In this document: positions 53,421 through 61,462 of the stretch, one piece after another
Numbering within the stretch: position 1 is the first letter of the stretch
Layout: each line of letters opens with the position of its first letter
Source of the DNA: Phytohabitans maris
Lineage (GTDB): Bacteria > Actinomycetota > Actinomycetes > Mycobacteriales > Micromonosporaceae
DNA: 64,000 nt
Assembly: GCF_031085175.1 (NCBI RefSeq)
Contig: NZ_JAVHUY010000011.1
Coordinates: 124,001 to 188,000, forward strand
Direction: 5' to 3'
The notes under the pieces: model-generated
The model's database searches: none
Seen by the model: only the letters and a program-made list of their open reading frames with translations
Told to the model about the DNA's origin: nothing
Made by a program: the position numbers and the translations under genes

Positions 53421-53460
53421 TGAGTAGGCGGGTAGGTACCGCGTGTTCGAGTAGTGGCCG
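53421..53460. promoter_or_regulatory. GAGTAG repeats in the aldolase/phzE divergent promoter
   Basis: GAGTAGG (53422-53428), GGGTAGG (53430-53436) and CGAGTAGTGGCCG (53448-53460) follow one another in about 40 bases. The last 13-mer is identical to part of the dyad at 46641-46662. It probably marks the binding site of a cluster regulator. Confidence 0.55.
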
Positions 53461-53491
53461 GCGTGGCGCGGGAAATGCCACCGTGAGGGCC

Positions 53492-53576
53492 ATGACCGAG
53501 CGTAGCGAGGGAATCATTGGGCACAGGGCGCTTGGAGTCTCGCGGCCGCCCGCAGCGAAGCGAGGACGGCCGTGAG
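53492..53576 (+). repeat. Dispersed SD/start-codon-bearing element, copy 2
   Basis: Second copy of the element at 40410. The last 38 bases (53539-53576) are identical to copy 1, and the left part is about 80 percent alike by eye. It again ends GAGGACGGCCGTGAG and supplies the ribosome site and GTG start of the following gene, here the phzE-like gene. Confidence 0.85.
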
Positions 53577-55449
53577 CGACTTCAGGTCCGTACTGGTGAA
53601 CGGCGCGCCGGCGTTCGCGCTGCTGTCCCGCCCCCGCTCCGGCGGTGGCGACCGGCTCGAGGTGTTCGTGGGCGACCCGGTCGAGGTCGCGACGCTGGCC
53701 GGCCTACCGGCGGCGACGGAGCGCCTGCTCGCCCTCGTGCCGTACCGGCAGATCCGGGAGCGGGGTCTGGCCTGTGTGGACGATGGCGAGCCGCTGGTGG
53801 CCATCGAGGTCCGCGCGCACGGCGAACTCCCCGTCGAAGAGGCGCTGCGGCTGCTCCCGGTGGACGGCGCGCGCCTCGACGGTGGCGCCTTCGACGTGGA
53901 CGACGCCGCGTACGAGGCGGTGATCCGGCGGGTCGTCGCCGAGGACATCGGCCGGGGCGCGGGCTCCAACTTCGTGGTCCGCCGCACCTTCCACACCGCC
54001 CTGCGGGACCCGTCGCCGCGCACCCGGCTGGCCATCTTCCGCCGCCTCCTCGCCGCGGAGACCGGTGCCTACTGGACGTTTCTCGTGCATTGGAACGGGC
54101 GCACGCTCGTCGGCGCGACGCCCGAATGCCACGCCCGCCTCGACGGTGGCGTCGCCACGATGAACCCGATCAGCGGCACCTACCGCTACCCCGAGTCCGG
54201 CCCCACGCGCGGCGGGCTGCGCCGCTTCCTGGCCGACCGCAAGGAGACCGAGGAGCTCCTGATGGTGGTCGACGAGGAACTCAAGATGATGGCCCGGGTC
54301 TGCGCCGGCGGCGGGCGGCTGCACGGGCCGTTCCTGCGGCCGATGTCCCGCCTGGCCCACACCGAGTACACCATCTCTGGACCGTCCAACCTGGACGCTC
54401 GTGAGGTGCTCCGGCTCACCATGCCGGCCCCGACGGTGACCGGCAGTCCGCTCGCCAGCGCCTGCCGCGTGGTGGCCGCACACGAGCGGTCCGGTCGCGG
54501 GTACTACGGCGGCGCGCTGGCCCTGATCGACCGGCGCGGCATGGACGCGGCGCTGCTCATCCGGACCGCCGACATCGGCGTGGAGGGCAACGTACGCATC
54601 CCTGTGGGCGCAACGCTGGTGCGCCATTCCGACCCGACGGCGGAAGCGGCCGAGACCCGGGCAAAGGCGGAGGCACTGCTGCGCGCGCTCGGCGGCCAGC
54701 CGGTCGCGCCGGCGGGCGAACCCGGGCGCGAAATCCCCGTCGGCTACCGGCTCCGCCGCGCTTTGGCCACCCGCAACCGGGGACTGTCGGGTTTCTGGCG
54801 CGGGCGGGAGCGACCCCGCCCGGCACCGTCACTGGCCGGCCGGCGGCTGCTGCTGATCGACGCCGAGGACGACTTCACCGCGATGCTCGCCACCGTCGCC
54901 GCGTCGACCGGCCTGTCCGTGGAGGTACAGCGATTTGACCGGGACCTGCCCAGCGAAGCGGACCTCGTGCTCGTCGGCCCGGGGCCCGGCGATCCCCTCG
55001 ACCGCACGGATCCCCGGATCGCACGGCTGCACGAGGTGACCCGGAGCCTCCTCGCCGCCGGTACGCCGTTCCTGGCGGTGTGCCTCGGCCACCAGGTGCT
55101 CGCGGACGAGCTCGGGCTAGCCGTACGCCGCCTGAAGACGCCCCGGCAAGGCTTGCAGCAAACGATTTCCCTGTACGGCCGGCCGGAGCGGGTGGGCTTC
55201 TACAACACGTTCGCGGCGGCGAGCGGGGCGGACCGCGTGTACTGCCCGTTCACCGGCGACCCGGTGGACGTCCGGCGCGATCCGGCCACCGGCGTCGTGC
55301 ACGCCTTGGCCAAGCCGCGGATGCGCTCGACCCAGTTCCACATGGAGTCGGTGCTGACAGAAAACGGACCAGCGATCCTCCGCCGAATGATGATCGAACT
55401 CGTGACAGAGTCCGGCAGAGTCACCACGGCCGCCGGAGTCCGCGCGTAG
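53572..55449 (+). CDS. phzE: PhzE-like ADIC synthase (fused glutamine amidotransferase)
   Basis: 625-aa chorismate-utilising enzyme. Residues about 1-400 are the anthranilate-synthase-I-like half (MNPISGTYRYPESGP, TEYTISGPSNLDAREVLRLTMPAPTVTGSP). Residues about 420-610 are a class I glutaminase with nucleophile C504 in CLGHQ and H590/E592 in QFHMES. The fused order and the PhzD partner point to 2-amino-2-deoxyisochorismate, not anthranilate. The ribosome site and GTG come from the dispersed element. Confidence 0.94.
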   Translation: MSDFRSVLVNGAPAFALLSRPRSGGGDRLEVFVGDPVEVATLAGLPAATERLLALVPYRQIRERGLACVDDGEPLVAIEVRAHGELPVEEALRLLPVDGARLDGGAFDVDDAAYEAVIRRVVAEDIGRGAGSNFVVRRTFHTALRDPSPRTRLAIFRRLLAAETGAYWTFLVHWNGRTLVGATPECHARLDGGVATMNPISGTYRYPESGPTRGGLRRFLADRKETEELLMVVDEELKMMARVCAGGGRLHGPFLRPMSRLAHTEYTISGPSNLDAREVLRLTMPAPTVTGSPLASACRVVAAHERSGRGYYGGALALIDRRGMDAALLIRTADIGVEGNVRIPVGATLVRHSDPTAEAAETRAKAEALLRALGGQPVAPAGEPGREIPVGYRLRRALATRNRGLSGFWRGRERPRPAPSLAGRRLLLIDAEDDFTAMLATVAASTGLSVEVQRFDRDLPSEADLVLVGPGPGDPLDRTDPRIARLHEVTRSLLAAGTPFLAVCLGHQVLADELGLAVRRLKTPRQGLQQTISLYGRPERVGFYNTFAAASGADRVYCPFTGDPVDVRRDPATGVVHALAKPRMRSTQFHMESVLTENGPAILRRMMIELVTESGRVTTAAGVRA

Positions 55450-55480
55450 CGCGTCTTCATCCGGTGGCGCCCCCGTTGCC

Positions 55481-55540
55481 GTTAAGCAAGTGAGCGATCT
55501 ACGGACGGCGCTGGCGAGGTCGGCCGAAAGGTTGCTTAAC
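55481..55540. promoter_or_regulatory. Inverted repeat upstream of the LAL regulator
   Basis: GTTAAGCAA (55481-55489) and TTGCTTAAC (55532-55540) are perfect nine-base arms, with AGTGA/TCACT partly extending the symmetry. The site lies between phzE and the regulator gene. It could be an operator or a terminator for phzE; the 42-base loop favours an operator pair. Confidence 0.5.
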
Positions 55541-55598
55541 TGGATCACTTCCATCTATCACAATCTGCGCTGGGTTGCCGTAACAAGATCCCCGGGGG

Positions 55599-58367
55599 GT
55601 GGATCCGCTGACGACTTTCGGTCGCGATGAAGAACAAGCGATCTTGCGAAAGGCGTTCGCTGACACGGCACGGGGGGTTGGCGGGTGTGTGGTGCTGACC
55701 GGTGCGGCCGGCATCGGCAAGTCACACCTGCTGCGTGCGGCGGTCGAAGAGGCCCGGGCCGACGGGCTGGCGGTGGCTACCCGGGCGGCGTTCGAGCTCG
55801 ATCGGGCGGCGCCGTTCATCACGCTCGCGTCGGCCTTGCAGCAGATCGAGCCGGCGACGTCCGCGTTCGACTGGATCGCCGATACGGGTGAAAGCCAGTT
55901 CCAGACGCTCGACCGGCTCGCCGGGGCGCTGGAAGACTTCGTGGCGGAGCGGCCGCTGGTCATCGCGATCGACGATGCACAGTGGACGGACGAGTTCTCC
56001 GCGCTGGCGATGCGGGAGCTGGTGACCGCGCTGGCCTCCTCGCCGGTGCGGTGGCTGTTCGCCCGCCGGCCGCGGCAGGAGGCCACACCCGGGCAGCAGC
56101 TGGTCGATCGGCTGATCCGGGAGGGTACGCCGGAGATCGTGCTGGGCCGGCTGGACGAGGGGGCGGTGGCCGGGCTCTGCTCCCAGGCCGTCGGCGCCCG
56201 GGTCGACAACACCGTGCTGGCGTTGGCGGCCGGCTGTGACGGCAGCCCGTTGCAGCTGGAGCAGCTGATGCGGGCGCTGCTGAACACGCGGCAGCTGCTG
56301 ATCCGGGACGGCGTCGCGACGGTGGTCGGTGACCAGCTGCCGTCGAGCTTCATCACGATCGTGGAGCAGACGCTGAGCAGCCTGTCGGAGCAGACGCGGC
56401 GGATGCTCGAGGCCGGCAGCGTGCTGCACGGCCGGTTCAGCGCCGACACGCTCGCGCGGCTGCTCGGCACCCGGCCGGCGGCACTGCTGCCCTCGCTCTA
56501 CGAGGCCACCTCCGCCAAGGTGCTCGTCGACGAGGGAGACGGCCTCGCGTTCGGGCACGATCTGGTCCGCAAGGCGATCTACGGCACGGTCGGCGGTGCC
56601 GCCAAGGCGCTCTACCACCGGGAGGCGGCGGTCGTCGGCCGGGAGGAGGACCGCTCGCCGGTCGAGGTGGCCGAGCACCTGCTGCGCAGCGGCCGATCCA
56701 CCCGGGAGGCGGCGACGATGCTGCGCGAGGCCGCGCTGGAGGTCGCGCCGGCGGCGCCGAGCACCGCCGCCGACCTGATGGTCCACGCCCTCGACGTGCT
56801 CGGCGCCGACGACCCGGACCGGCCCGAGCTGGCCGCCGACACCGTGGGCCTGCTCGCCCGCGCGGGCCGGCTGGAGCGGGCGCAGCGGCTCGGCGAGGCG
56901 GCGCTGTACACCGGGCTGGAGCCGCCCACCGAAGCGGCGCTGCTGCTCGGGCTGGCCGAGGCGTTCAAGCACGCGGGCCGCAACCGCTCCGCCGTGGAGT
57001 ACGCCTCGCGGGGGCTGAGCTACCCGGACGTGCCGGAGGCGGTGCGGGCCAGGCTCTGGGCGGTCCGCGCGCACGCCCTCTTCTACACCGGCGACCTGAC
57101 CGGCACCGACCGCTCCGGCACCAGCGCGTACCGGTCCGGGATGGCGGCCGAGGAGTACGGGGCGGCGGTCTTCGGGCTCACCGCCCGCACCCTGGCCGCG
57201 CAGGCCGAGGGGCGCCTGGACGACGCGCTCGCGCACGCCACCGAGGCCACCGAGATCGCCGACGGGATACGGGGCGAGGCGGCGCACTGGCACCCCCGGA
57301 TCTGGCTCGGTGACGCCCAGGCCGCGCTCGACCGGTTCGAGGAGGCCTCGGCCACGTTCCGCCGCGGGCGGGAGGAGTCCGAGCGGCTCGGCACCGCCTG
57401 GTCCACGCCGCTGTGGCACTACTACCACGCCGCCCTGCTGGCCGCCTCCGGACGGCTCGACGAAGCGGTCGCGGAGACCGACGCCGGCGTCAAGATCGCC
57501 GAAACCCACGCCGCGTACGCGCTGGCCGTACCGCTGCTGGCCGGGCAGGCCCGGCTGTCCGTCCTGCGCGACGACACGGCACAGGCCCGGGAGTACATCG
57601 GCCGGATGCGCCACTGGCTGGCCGAGGGCATCACCACCGCGCCCGAGGACGCGACCTGGGCCGAGGGGATGCTGCTGGAGGCGACCGCCGGCCCGGACGC
57701 CGCGCTGCAGACCCTCACCGTCATCTACGACGCGATGCCCCGCCGGTCGCTGCTGCTCGTCCAGGACCCCGGCGCCGCCGCCACACTGGTGCGCGTAGCG
57801 CTCCTGGCCCACTCGCCCGAACGGGCCGAGGTGGTCGCCACCACCGCCAGCGATCTCGCCGACCGCAACCCGACCGTGCAGGCCCTCACCGCGGCCGCCG
57901 CGCACGCCGAGGGCCTGCTCCGCCGCGACCTGGGCCTGCTCCGAGAGGCGATCGACGGGTACCGGGGCATCCGCCGCCCCCTCGCCCTGGCCGCCGCCCT
58001 CGAAGACGCCGCCGACGCCACCCCCGACCCGGTCCGCGCCCGCAAGCTCGCCGAGGAGGCGCTGGCGATCGCGACCGACTGCGGCGCCGAACGGGCCCGG
58101 CGCCGGCTGGAGCAGCGCCTCGGCCGTGAACGCGTCCGGCAGTCCGCGCCGCCGTCCGTGCTCGAGCGGCTCTCGCCAGCGGAACGACCCGTCGCAATCC
58201 TGGTCGCAAGGGGACGAAGTAACCGCGAAATCGCCGAAGAGCTCTTCCTCTCCCGGCATACCGTCGACAGCCACTTGCGGAAGATATTCGTGAAACTCGG
58301 CATCAACAACCGTTCCGTACTGGCCCGGCTGGTCGGAGACGAAGGCAGCAATAGCGCAAGCACGTGA
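55599..58367 (+). CDS. LAL-type (large ATP-binding LuxR) regulator
   Basis: 922-aa pathway activator. Walker A GAAGIGKS (35-42), Walker B-like LVIAIDDAQW near 115-125, a long TPR-like helical middle, and a LuxR helix-turn-helix at the C-terminus (LSPAERPVAILVARGRSNREIAEELFLSRHTV region, about 860-915). LAL proteins commonly activate their own antibiotic cluster. GTG start at 55599 after a G-run. Confidence 0.93.
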   Translation: MDPLTTFGRDEEQAILRKAFADTARGVGGCVVLTGAAGIGKSHLLRAAVEEARADGLAVATRAAFELDRAAPFITLASALQQIEPATSAFDWIADTGESQFQTLDRLAGALEDFVAERPLVIAIDDAQWTDEFSALAMRELVTALASSPVRWLFARRPRQEATPGQQLVDRLIREGTPEIVLGRLDEGAVAGLCSQAVGARVDNTVLALAAGCDGSPLQLEQLMRALLNTRQLLIRDGVATVVGDQLPSSFITIVEQTLSSLSEQTRRMLEAGSVLHGRFSADTLARLLGTRPAALLPSLYEATSAKVLVDEGDGLAFGHDLVRKAIYGTVGGAAKALYHREAAVVGREEDRSPVEVAEHLLRSGRSTREAATMLREAALEVAPAAPSTAADLMVHALDVLGADDPDRPELAADTVGLLARAGRLERAQRLGEAALYTGLEPPTEAALLLGLAEAFKHAGRNRSAVEYASRGLSYPDVPEAVRARLWAVRAHALFYTGDLTGTDRSGTSAYRSGMAAEEYGAAVFGLTARTLAAQAEGRLDDALAHATEATEIADGIRGEAAHWHPRIWLGDAQAALDRFEEASATFRRGREESERLGTAWSTPLWHYYHAALLAASGRLDEAVAETDAGVKIAETHAAYALAVPLLAGQARLSVLRDDTAQAREYIGRMRHWLAEGITTAPEDATWAEGMLLEATAGPDAALQTLTVIYDAMPRRSLLLVQDPGAAATLVRVALLAHSPERAEVVATTASDLADRNPTVQALTAAAAHAEGLLRRDLGLLREAIDGYRGIRRPLALAAALEDAADATPDPVRARKLAEEALAIATDCGAERARRRLEQRLGRERVRQSAPPSVLERLSPAERPVAILVARGRSNREIAEELFLSRHTVDSHLRKIFVKLGINNRSVLARLVGDEGSNSAST

Positions 58368-58434
58368 TGCGTAATCGGCCGCCATCCCCAAGCATTGCCA
58401 TGTGACGCCGACGTCACTGTGTCTGCGACAGGGG

Positions 58435-60018
58435 GTGGACCTCTTGGCTACGCCAGCACTACGTACCGAGGTACTCGTGGTGGGAGCCGGGGCGGTTGGT
58501 GCAATTCTCGCTTTGGAATTGGCACATCACAATGTCGCATGCATTGTGGTCGAACGGGCGGTGACCGGGCCACGCCATCCGGGCCTGGACTTCCTGGCCG
58601 GGCGCAGCATGGAGCTGCTGCGCCGGCTCGGGCTGACGGAGCTGATCCGCGAGCACGGCGTCAGCCCCGACCACCCGACCGGCCTGGAGTGGAGCCAGGG
58701 GCTCGACGACCCGCCGATCCTCGTCTCGCCCGGCGGCCCGGCCGGCGTGGAGTCCGACGACGGCGGCGGCCCGGCCGAGAGCCACCAGCTGGTGTCCGGC
58801 GCCCAGCTCGCCAAGCAGCTGCGCGACGCCGTGCGCCGGCATCCCCTGGTCGACCTCCGTGAGGGCTGGACGTTCACCGGCATGCGGGTCGAGCCGGACG
58901 GCGCGGTGGCCGAGCTGGTCGAGGTGGGCAGCGGCGACCGCCACTTCGTCGAGGCGCGCCACGTGGCCGGCTGCGACGGTGCGCACAGCACGGTGCGGCG
59001 CTGCCTGGAGGTGCCGATGGAGCAGCTGGCCGCCCCGGCGCGGCACTGCTCGGTGTACTTCCGGAACGAGGACCTCACCCGCCGCTTCGCCCGGCGCGGC
59101 CTCTCCACGGTCATCGTCGGCGGCGTGGCGCTCGTGGCGCGGGGCGACCACGACACCTGGGTCGGGCACCTCGGCCTCGCGCCCGACGAGCCGATCACCA
59201 CGGACCCGGTCGCCATGCTCCGCGCGATGCTCGGCGTACGGCTGGACGCGACCGAGGTGCTCGGCGTGACCCAGTGGGACGACTCGCTGGCGGTGGCGAC
59301 CACCTACCAGCGCGGTCCGGCCTACCTGGTCGGGGAGGCCGCCCACCGGTTCCACCCGGTGACCGACAGCGCCGACATCAGCATCGGCGACGCGATCGAC
59401 CTCGGTTGGAAGCTCGCCGCGGTGATCAACGGCTGGGGCGGTCCGGGCCTGCTCGCCAGCTACGAGCTGGAGCGGCGCCCACGCGCGTTGATCGACCGGG
59501 AGATGCTGGCCCGGTCGCTGGAGACCCGGCGCAGGTTCAGCCGGCTGGCCAAGGCCGGCGCGACCCGCGAGTTGCTCGCCGAGGTGTTGCAGCAGGAGCC
59601 GCACCTGCTCGGCACCGCGGGTGTCCAGGTCGGCGACCGGCTCGCCTCCTCGGTCATCTGGGCCGACGACCGTCCACAGTGGCCGGGGCCGGACGAGGCG
59701 CCGCCCACGATCGCGCCGGGCGGGCGGCCACCGGCGGTACGGCTGGCCGACGGCTCGCAGCTCTTCGACCGGCTGGGGCTGGAGCTGACGCTGGTCGACC
59801 TGACCGACGACGACGCCGGCCGGCCGCTCGTCGACGCCGCCCGCGAGCGCGGGATCCCGATGGCACACCTTGTCACCACGGATCCGGCCGTCCGTGCCCG
59901 GTGGGATCACCCGTTGGTGCTCGTACGGCCAGATCAGCACGTCGCGTGGCGTTCGGGAGCCGCGCCGGACGACTGGGACACCGTGCTCGATCTGGTTACG
60001 GGGCGTAAGACCACGTGA
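58435..60018 (+). CDS. FAD-dependent aromatic hydroxylase (PgaE/RdmE type)
   Basis: About 527-aa flavin hydroxylase. FAD motif GAGAVG near the start, GCDGAHSTVRR, and GEAAHRFHPVTDSADISIGDAIDLGWKLAAV, in which Glu replaces the usual Asp of GDAAH. The C-terminal 120 residues form the thioredoxin-like cap seen in polyketide hydroxylases. It is the second hydroxylase of the cluster and is downstream of the LAL gene. Start uncertain: GTG 58435, TTG 58444 behind GGGGGTGG, or GTG 58402. Confidence 0.88.
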   Translation: MDLLATPALRTEVLVVGAGAVGAILALELAHHNVACIVVERAVTGPRHPGLDFLAGRSMELLRRLGLTELIREHGVSPDHPTGLEWSQGLDDPPILVSPGGPAGVESDDGGGPAESHQLVSGAQLAKQLRDAVRRHPLVDLREGWTFTGMRVEPDGAVAELVEVGSGDRHFVEARHVAGCDGAHSTVRRCLEVPMEQLAAPARHCSVYFRNEDLTRRFARRGLSTVIVGGVALVARGDHDTWVGHLGLAPDEPITTDPVAMLRAMLGVRLDATEVLGVTQWDDSLAVATTYQRGPAYLVGEAAHRFHPVTDSADISIGDAIDLGWKLAAVINGWGGPGLLASYELERRPRALIDREMLARSLETRRRFSRLAKAGATRELLAEVLQQEPHLLGTAGVQVGDRLASSVIWADDRPQWPGPDEAPPTIAPGGRPPAVRLADGSQLFDRLGLELTLVDLTDDDAGRPLVDAARERGIPMAHLVTTDPAVRARWDHPLVLVRPDQHVAWRSGAAPDDWDTVLDLVTGRKTT

Positions 60019-60093
60019 ATACGTCATGTGTGAGACCGGACTGTCCGGACAGGCTCACTCCAACCCCTGGAGCAGCGACAGAGAGCAGGTCCG

Positions 60094-60702
60094 ATGACCC
60101 TGGCGATCTCCAACCCCGACCTCTACCACACCGTTGTCGGTGAGTGGCACCGGCGCCTCTCCACCACCGGATCCACGAAGCGCAGCCACTGGCGCACCAA
60201 GGTCATCTACTTCCGGTCCGTCGCCCGGCTCCTCGCGACCCACCCGGGGGTACGGCTCACCTGGCGGCGGATCGTCGAGATGGCCGGGCCGGACGGGAGC
60301 CGGAGCACCTTCTACGAGGTCGCCGGGGCCCACGCGCGACATCCACTCATCGACGCCTTCATCCAGGACGGCCGGCTCGACTCGATCCAGCTCGCGCTCT
60401 GCTACCGCCGCCCCGACGCGGTCACCCAGCTCGTCGACGAGACGAAGGTCTGGTCCTTCTGGCCGTACCGGGAACGCCTGCTGGCCGCGTTCGCCGCCGA
60501 GCCGGTGCCGGCCGAGGCGATGGAGGCCGCACTCTCGGAGGCGCTGACCATCTGGGCCGGGCGCAACCCGGGGCTGGCGGCCGCCCTGGACCACGCTCCG
60601 CCGGCCTGCGCGGTGGAGGATCTCATGATCATCAAGGGCCGGCAGGTGGCCGCCTTCCGCGCGACGAACGAGCTGAGCGCCATAATCCGACGCGCCACCT
60701 GA
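60094..60702 (+). CDS. TetR-like regulator
   Basis: 202-aa protein. Residues 38-75 (VARLLATHPGVRLTWRRIVEMAGPDGSRSTFYEVAG) have the helix-turn-helix spacing of TetR proteins, including the STFYEVAG recognition turn in place of the usual xLYxHF. The remaining helical part shows no known ligand pocket. It is spaced 75 bases from the hydroxylase and may mark the right border of the cluster. AGAGAGCAGG precedes the ATG. Confidence 0.65.
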   Translation: MTLAISNPDLYHTVVGEWHRRLSTTGSTKRSHWRTKVIYFRSVARLLATHPGVRLTWRRIVEMAGPDGSRSTFYEVAGAHARHPLIDAFIQDGRLDSIQLALCYRRPDAVTQLVDETKVWSFWPYRERLLAAFAAEPVPAEAMEAALSEALTIWAGRNPGLAAALDHAPPACAVEDLMIIKGRQVAAFRATNELSAIIRRAT

Positions 60703-60785
60703 GGTAAGAACTACGCGTTCACGTCATGGCAAGAGCGCGCCGCCTCCGCACACTCGATCCCCTCCCCTCGAGACGAAGGGTCGGC

Positions 60786-61388
60786 ATGAGCGACAAACGA
60801 TCAACGACCTGGACCAACCCCGCCACACCCTCGATCCGGTACGGGCCGTTCGCGCGGATCTCCGACTGGTGGTGCGGGGGGCGCGACGGCCGGAAGGGCA
60901 TCCCCTCGGTGCCCGAGGAAGCCCGGCCGGGCACGCCGCAGGCCGAGCTGAGCACGCCCCGGATGATGTTCCTCGGCCAGCTCGGCGTCGGCCGGATCGA
61001 AAAGGAATGGATCACCTTCCAGATCGAGGTGGCCGGCCTCGAAGCGAAGCTGCGCGATGCCATCGCCCGGCGGGACGCGCTCGCGCTGGAGCCCGGCGGG
61101 GCCGCCCGGCTGGCGGCCGCCCACGCCGAGATCGCCCACCTGGAGGAGCAGATCAAGATCGGCCTGCGGGTGACCCGCCGGCGCGCGTCGATGATCGAGG
61201 CGTACGTGCGGCGGCGGTGCGCGGCGTACCTCACCCGCCTCGTCCGCCGGCACCCGGACGGCGCCCGGCTCAACCACCTCATGCGCCCCCGCTGGCCGGA
61301 TCAGGTCGACTGGGCCCGGGCCAGCCTGGGGCCAGACGTTCCGGCCGCCGTGCCGCGAGCCGGCGTCCTCGGCGTACGGGGCAGCTGA
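60786..61388 (+). CDS. Uncharacterised coiled-coil protein
   Basis: 200-aa protein with a central heptad-like segment (about 85-150; VAGLEAKLRDAIARRDALAL and LAAAHAEIAHLEEQIKIGL) and a basic C-terminal helix. There is no membrane span. GAAGGG lies six bases before the ATG at 60786. It follows the TetR-like gene by 83 bases and could be co-transcribed. Function unknown. Confidence 0.6.
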   Translation: MSDKRSTTWTNPATPSIRYGPFARISDWWCGGRDGRKGIPSVPEEARPGTPQAELSTPRMMFLGQLGVGRIEKEWITFQIEVAGLEAKLRDAIARRDALALEPGGAARLAAAHAEIAHLEEQIKIGLRVTRRRASMIEAYVRRRCAAYLTRLVRRHPDGARLNHLMRPRWPDQVDWARASLGPDVPAAVPRAGVLGVRGS

Positions 61389-61427
61389 GCGGCGGGAGTG
61401 GCCGGCGCCTCATCGACCGCCAGCGAC

Positions 61428-61456
61428 TTGATACCCTAGGGGGGTATGGGTACGCT
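61428..61456 (+). promoter_or_regulatory. Copper-responsive leaderless promoter with CsoR-type operator
   Basis: TTGATA (61428-61433) and TACGCT (61451-61456) are separated by 17 bases. The dyad ATACCCTAGGGGGGTAT (61431-61447), arms ATACCC/GGGTAT, overlaps the -35 and spacer and matches the CsoR box of actinobacteria. The ATG at 61463 is about seven bases past the -10, so the transcript should begin at the start codon. Copper would release CsoR and open the operon. Confidence 0.8.
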
Positions 61457-61462
61457 GGCCGC

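Noticed and set aside
55722-58391. 889-codon open frame on the minus strand
   Set aside because: Antisense to the LAL regulator, Gly/Arg/Val-rich with no domain.
45359-60018. Phenazine biosynthetic cluster
   Set aside because: PhzE, PhzD and PhzF are present, but PhzA/B (condensation) and PhzG (oxidation) are absent, and GriI/GriH-type genes and a ligase/amidohydrolase pair point elsewhere.
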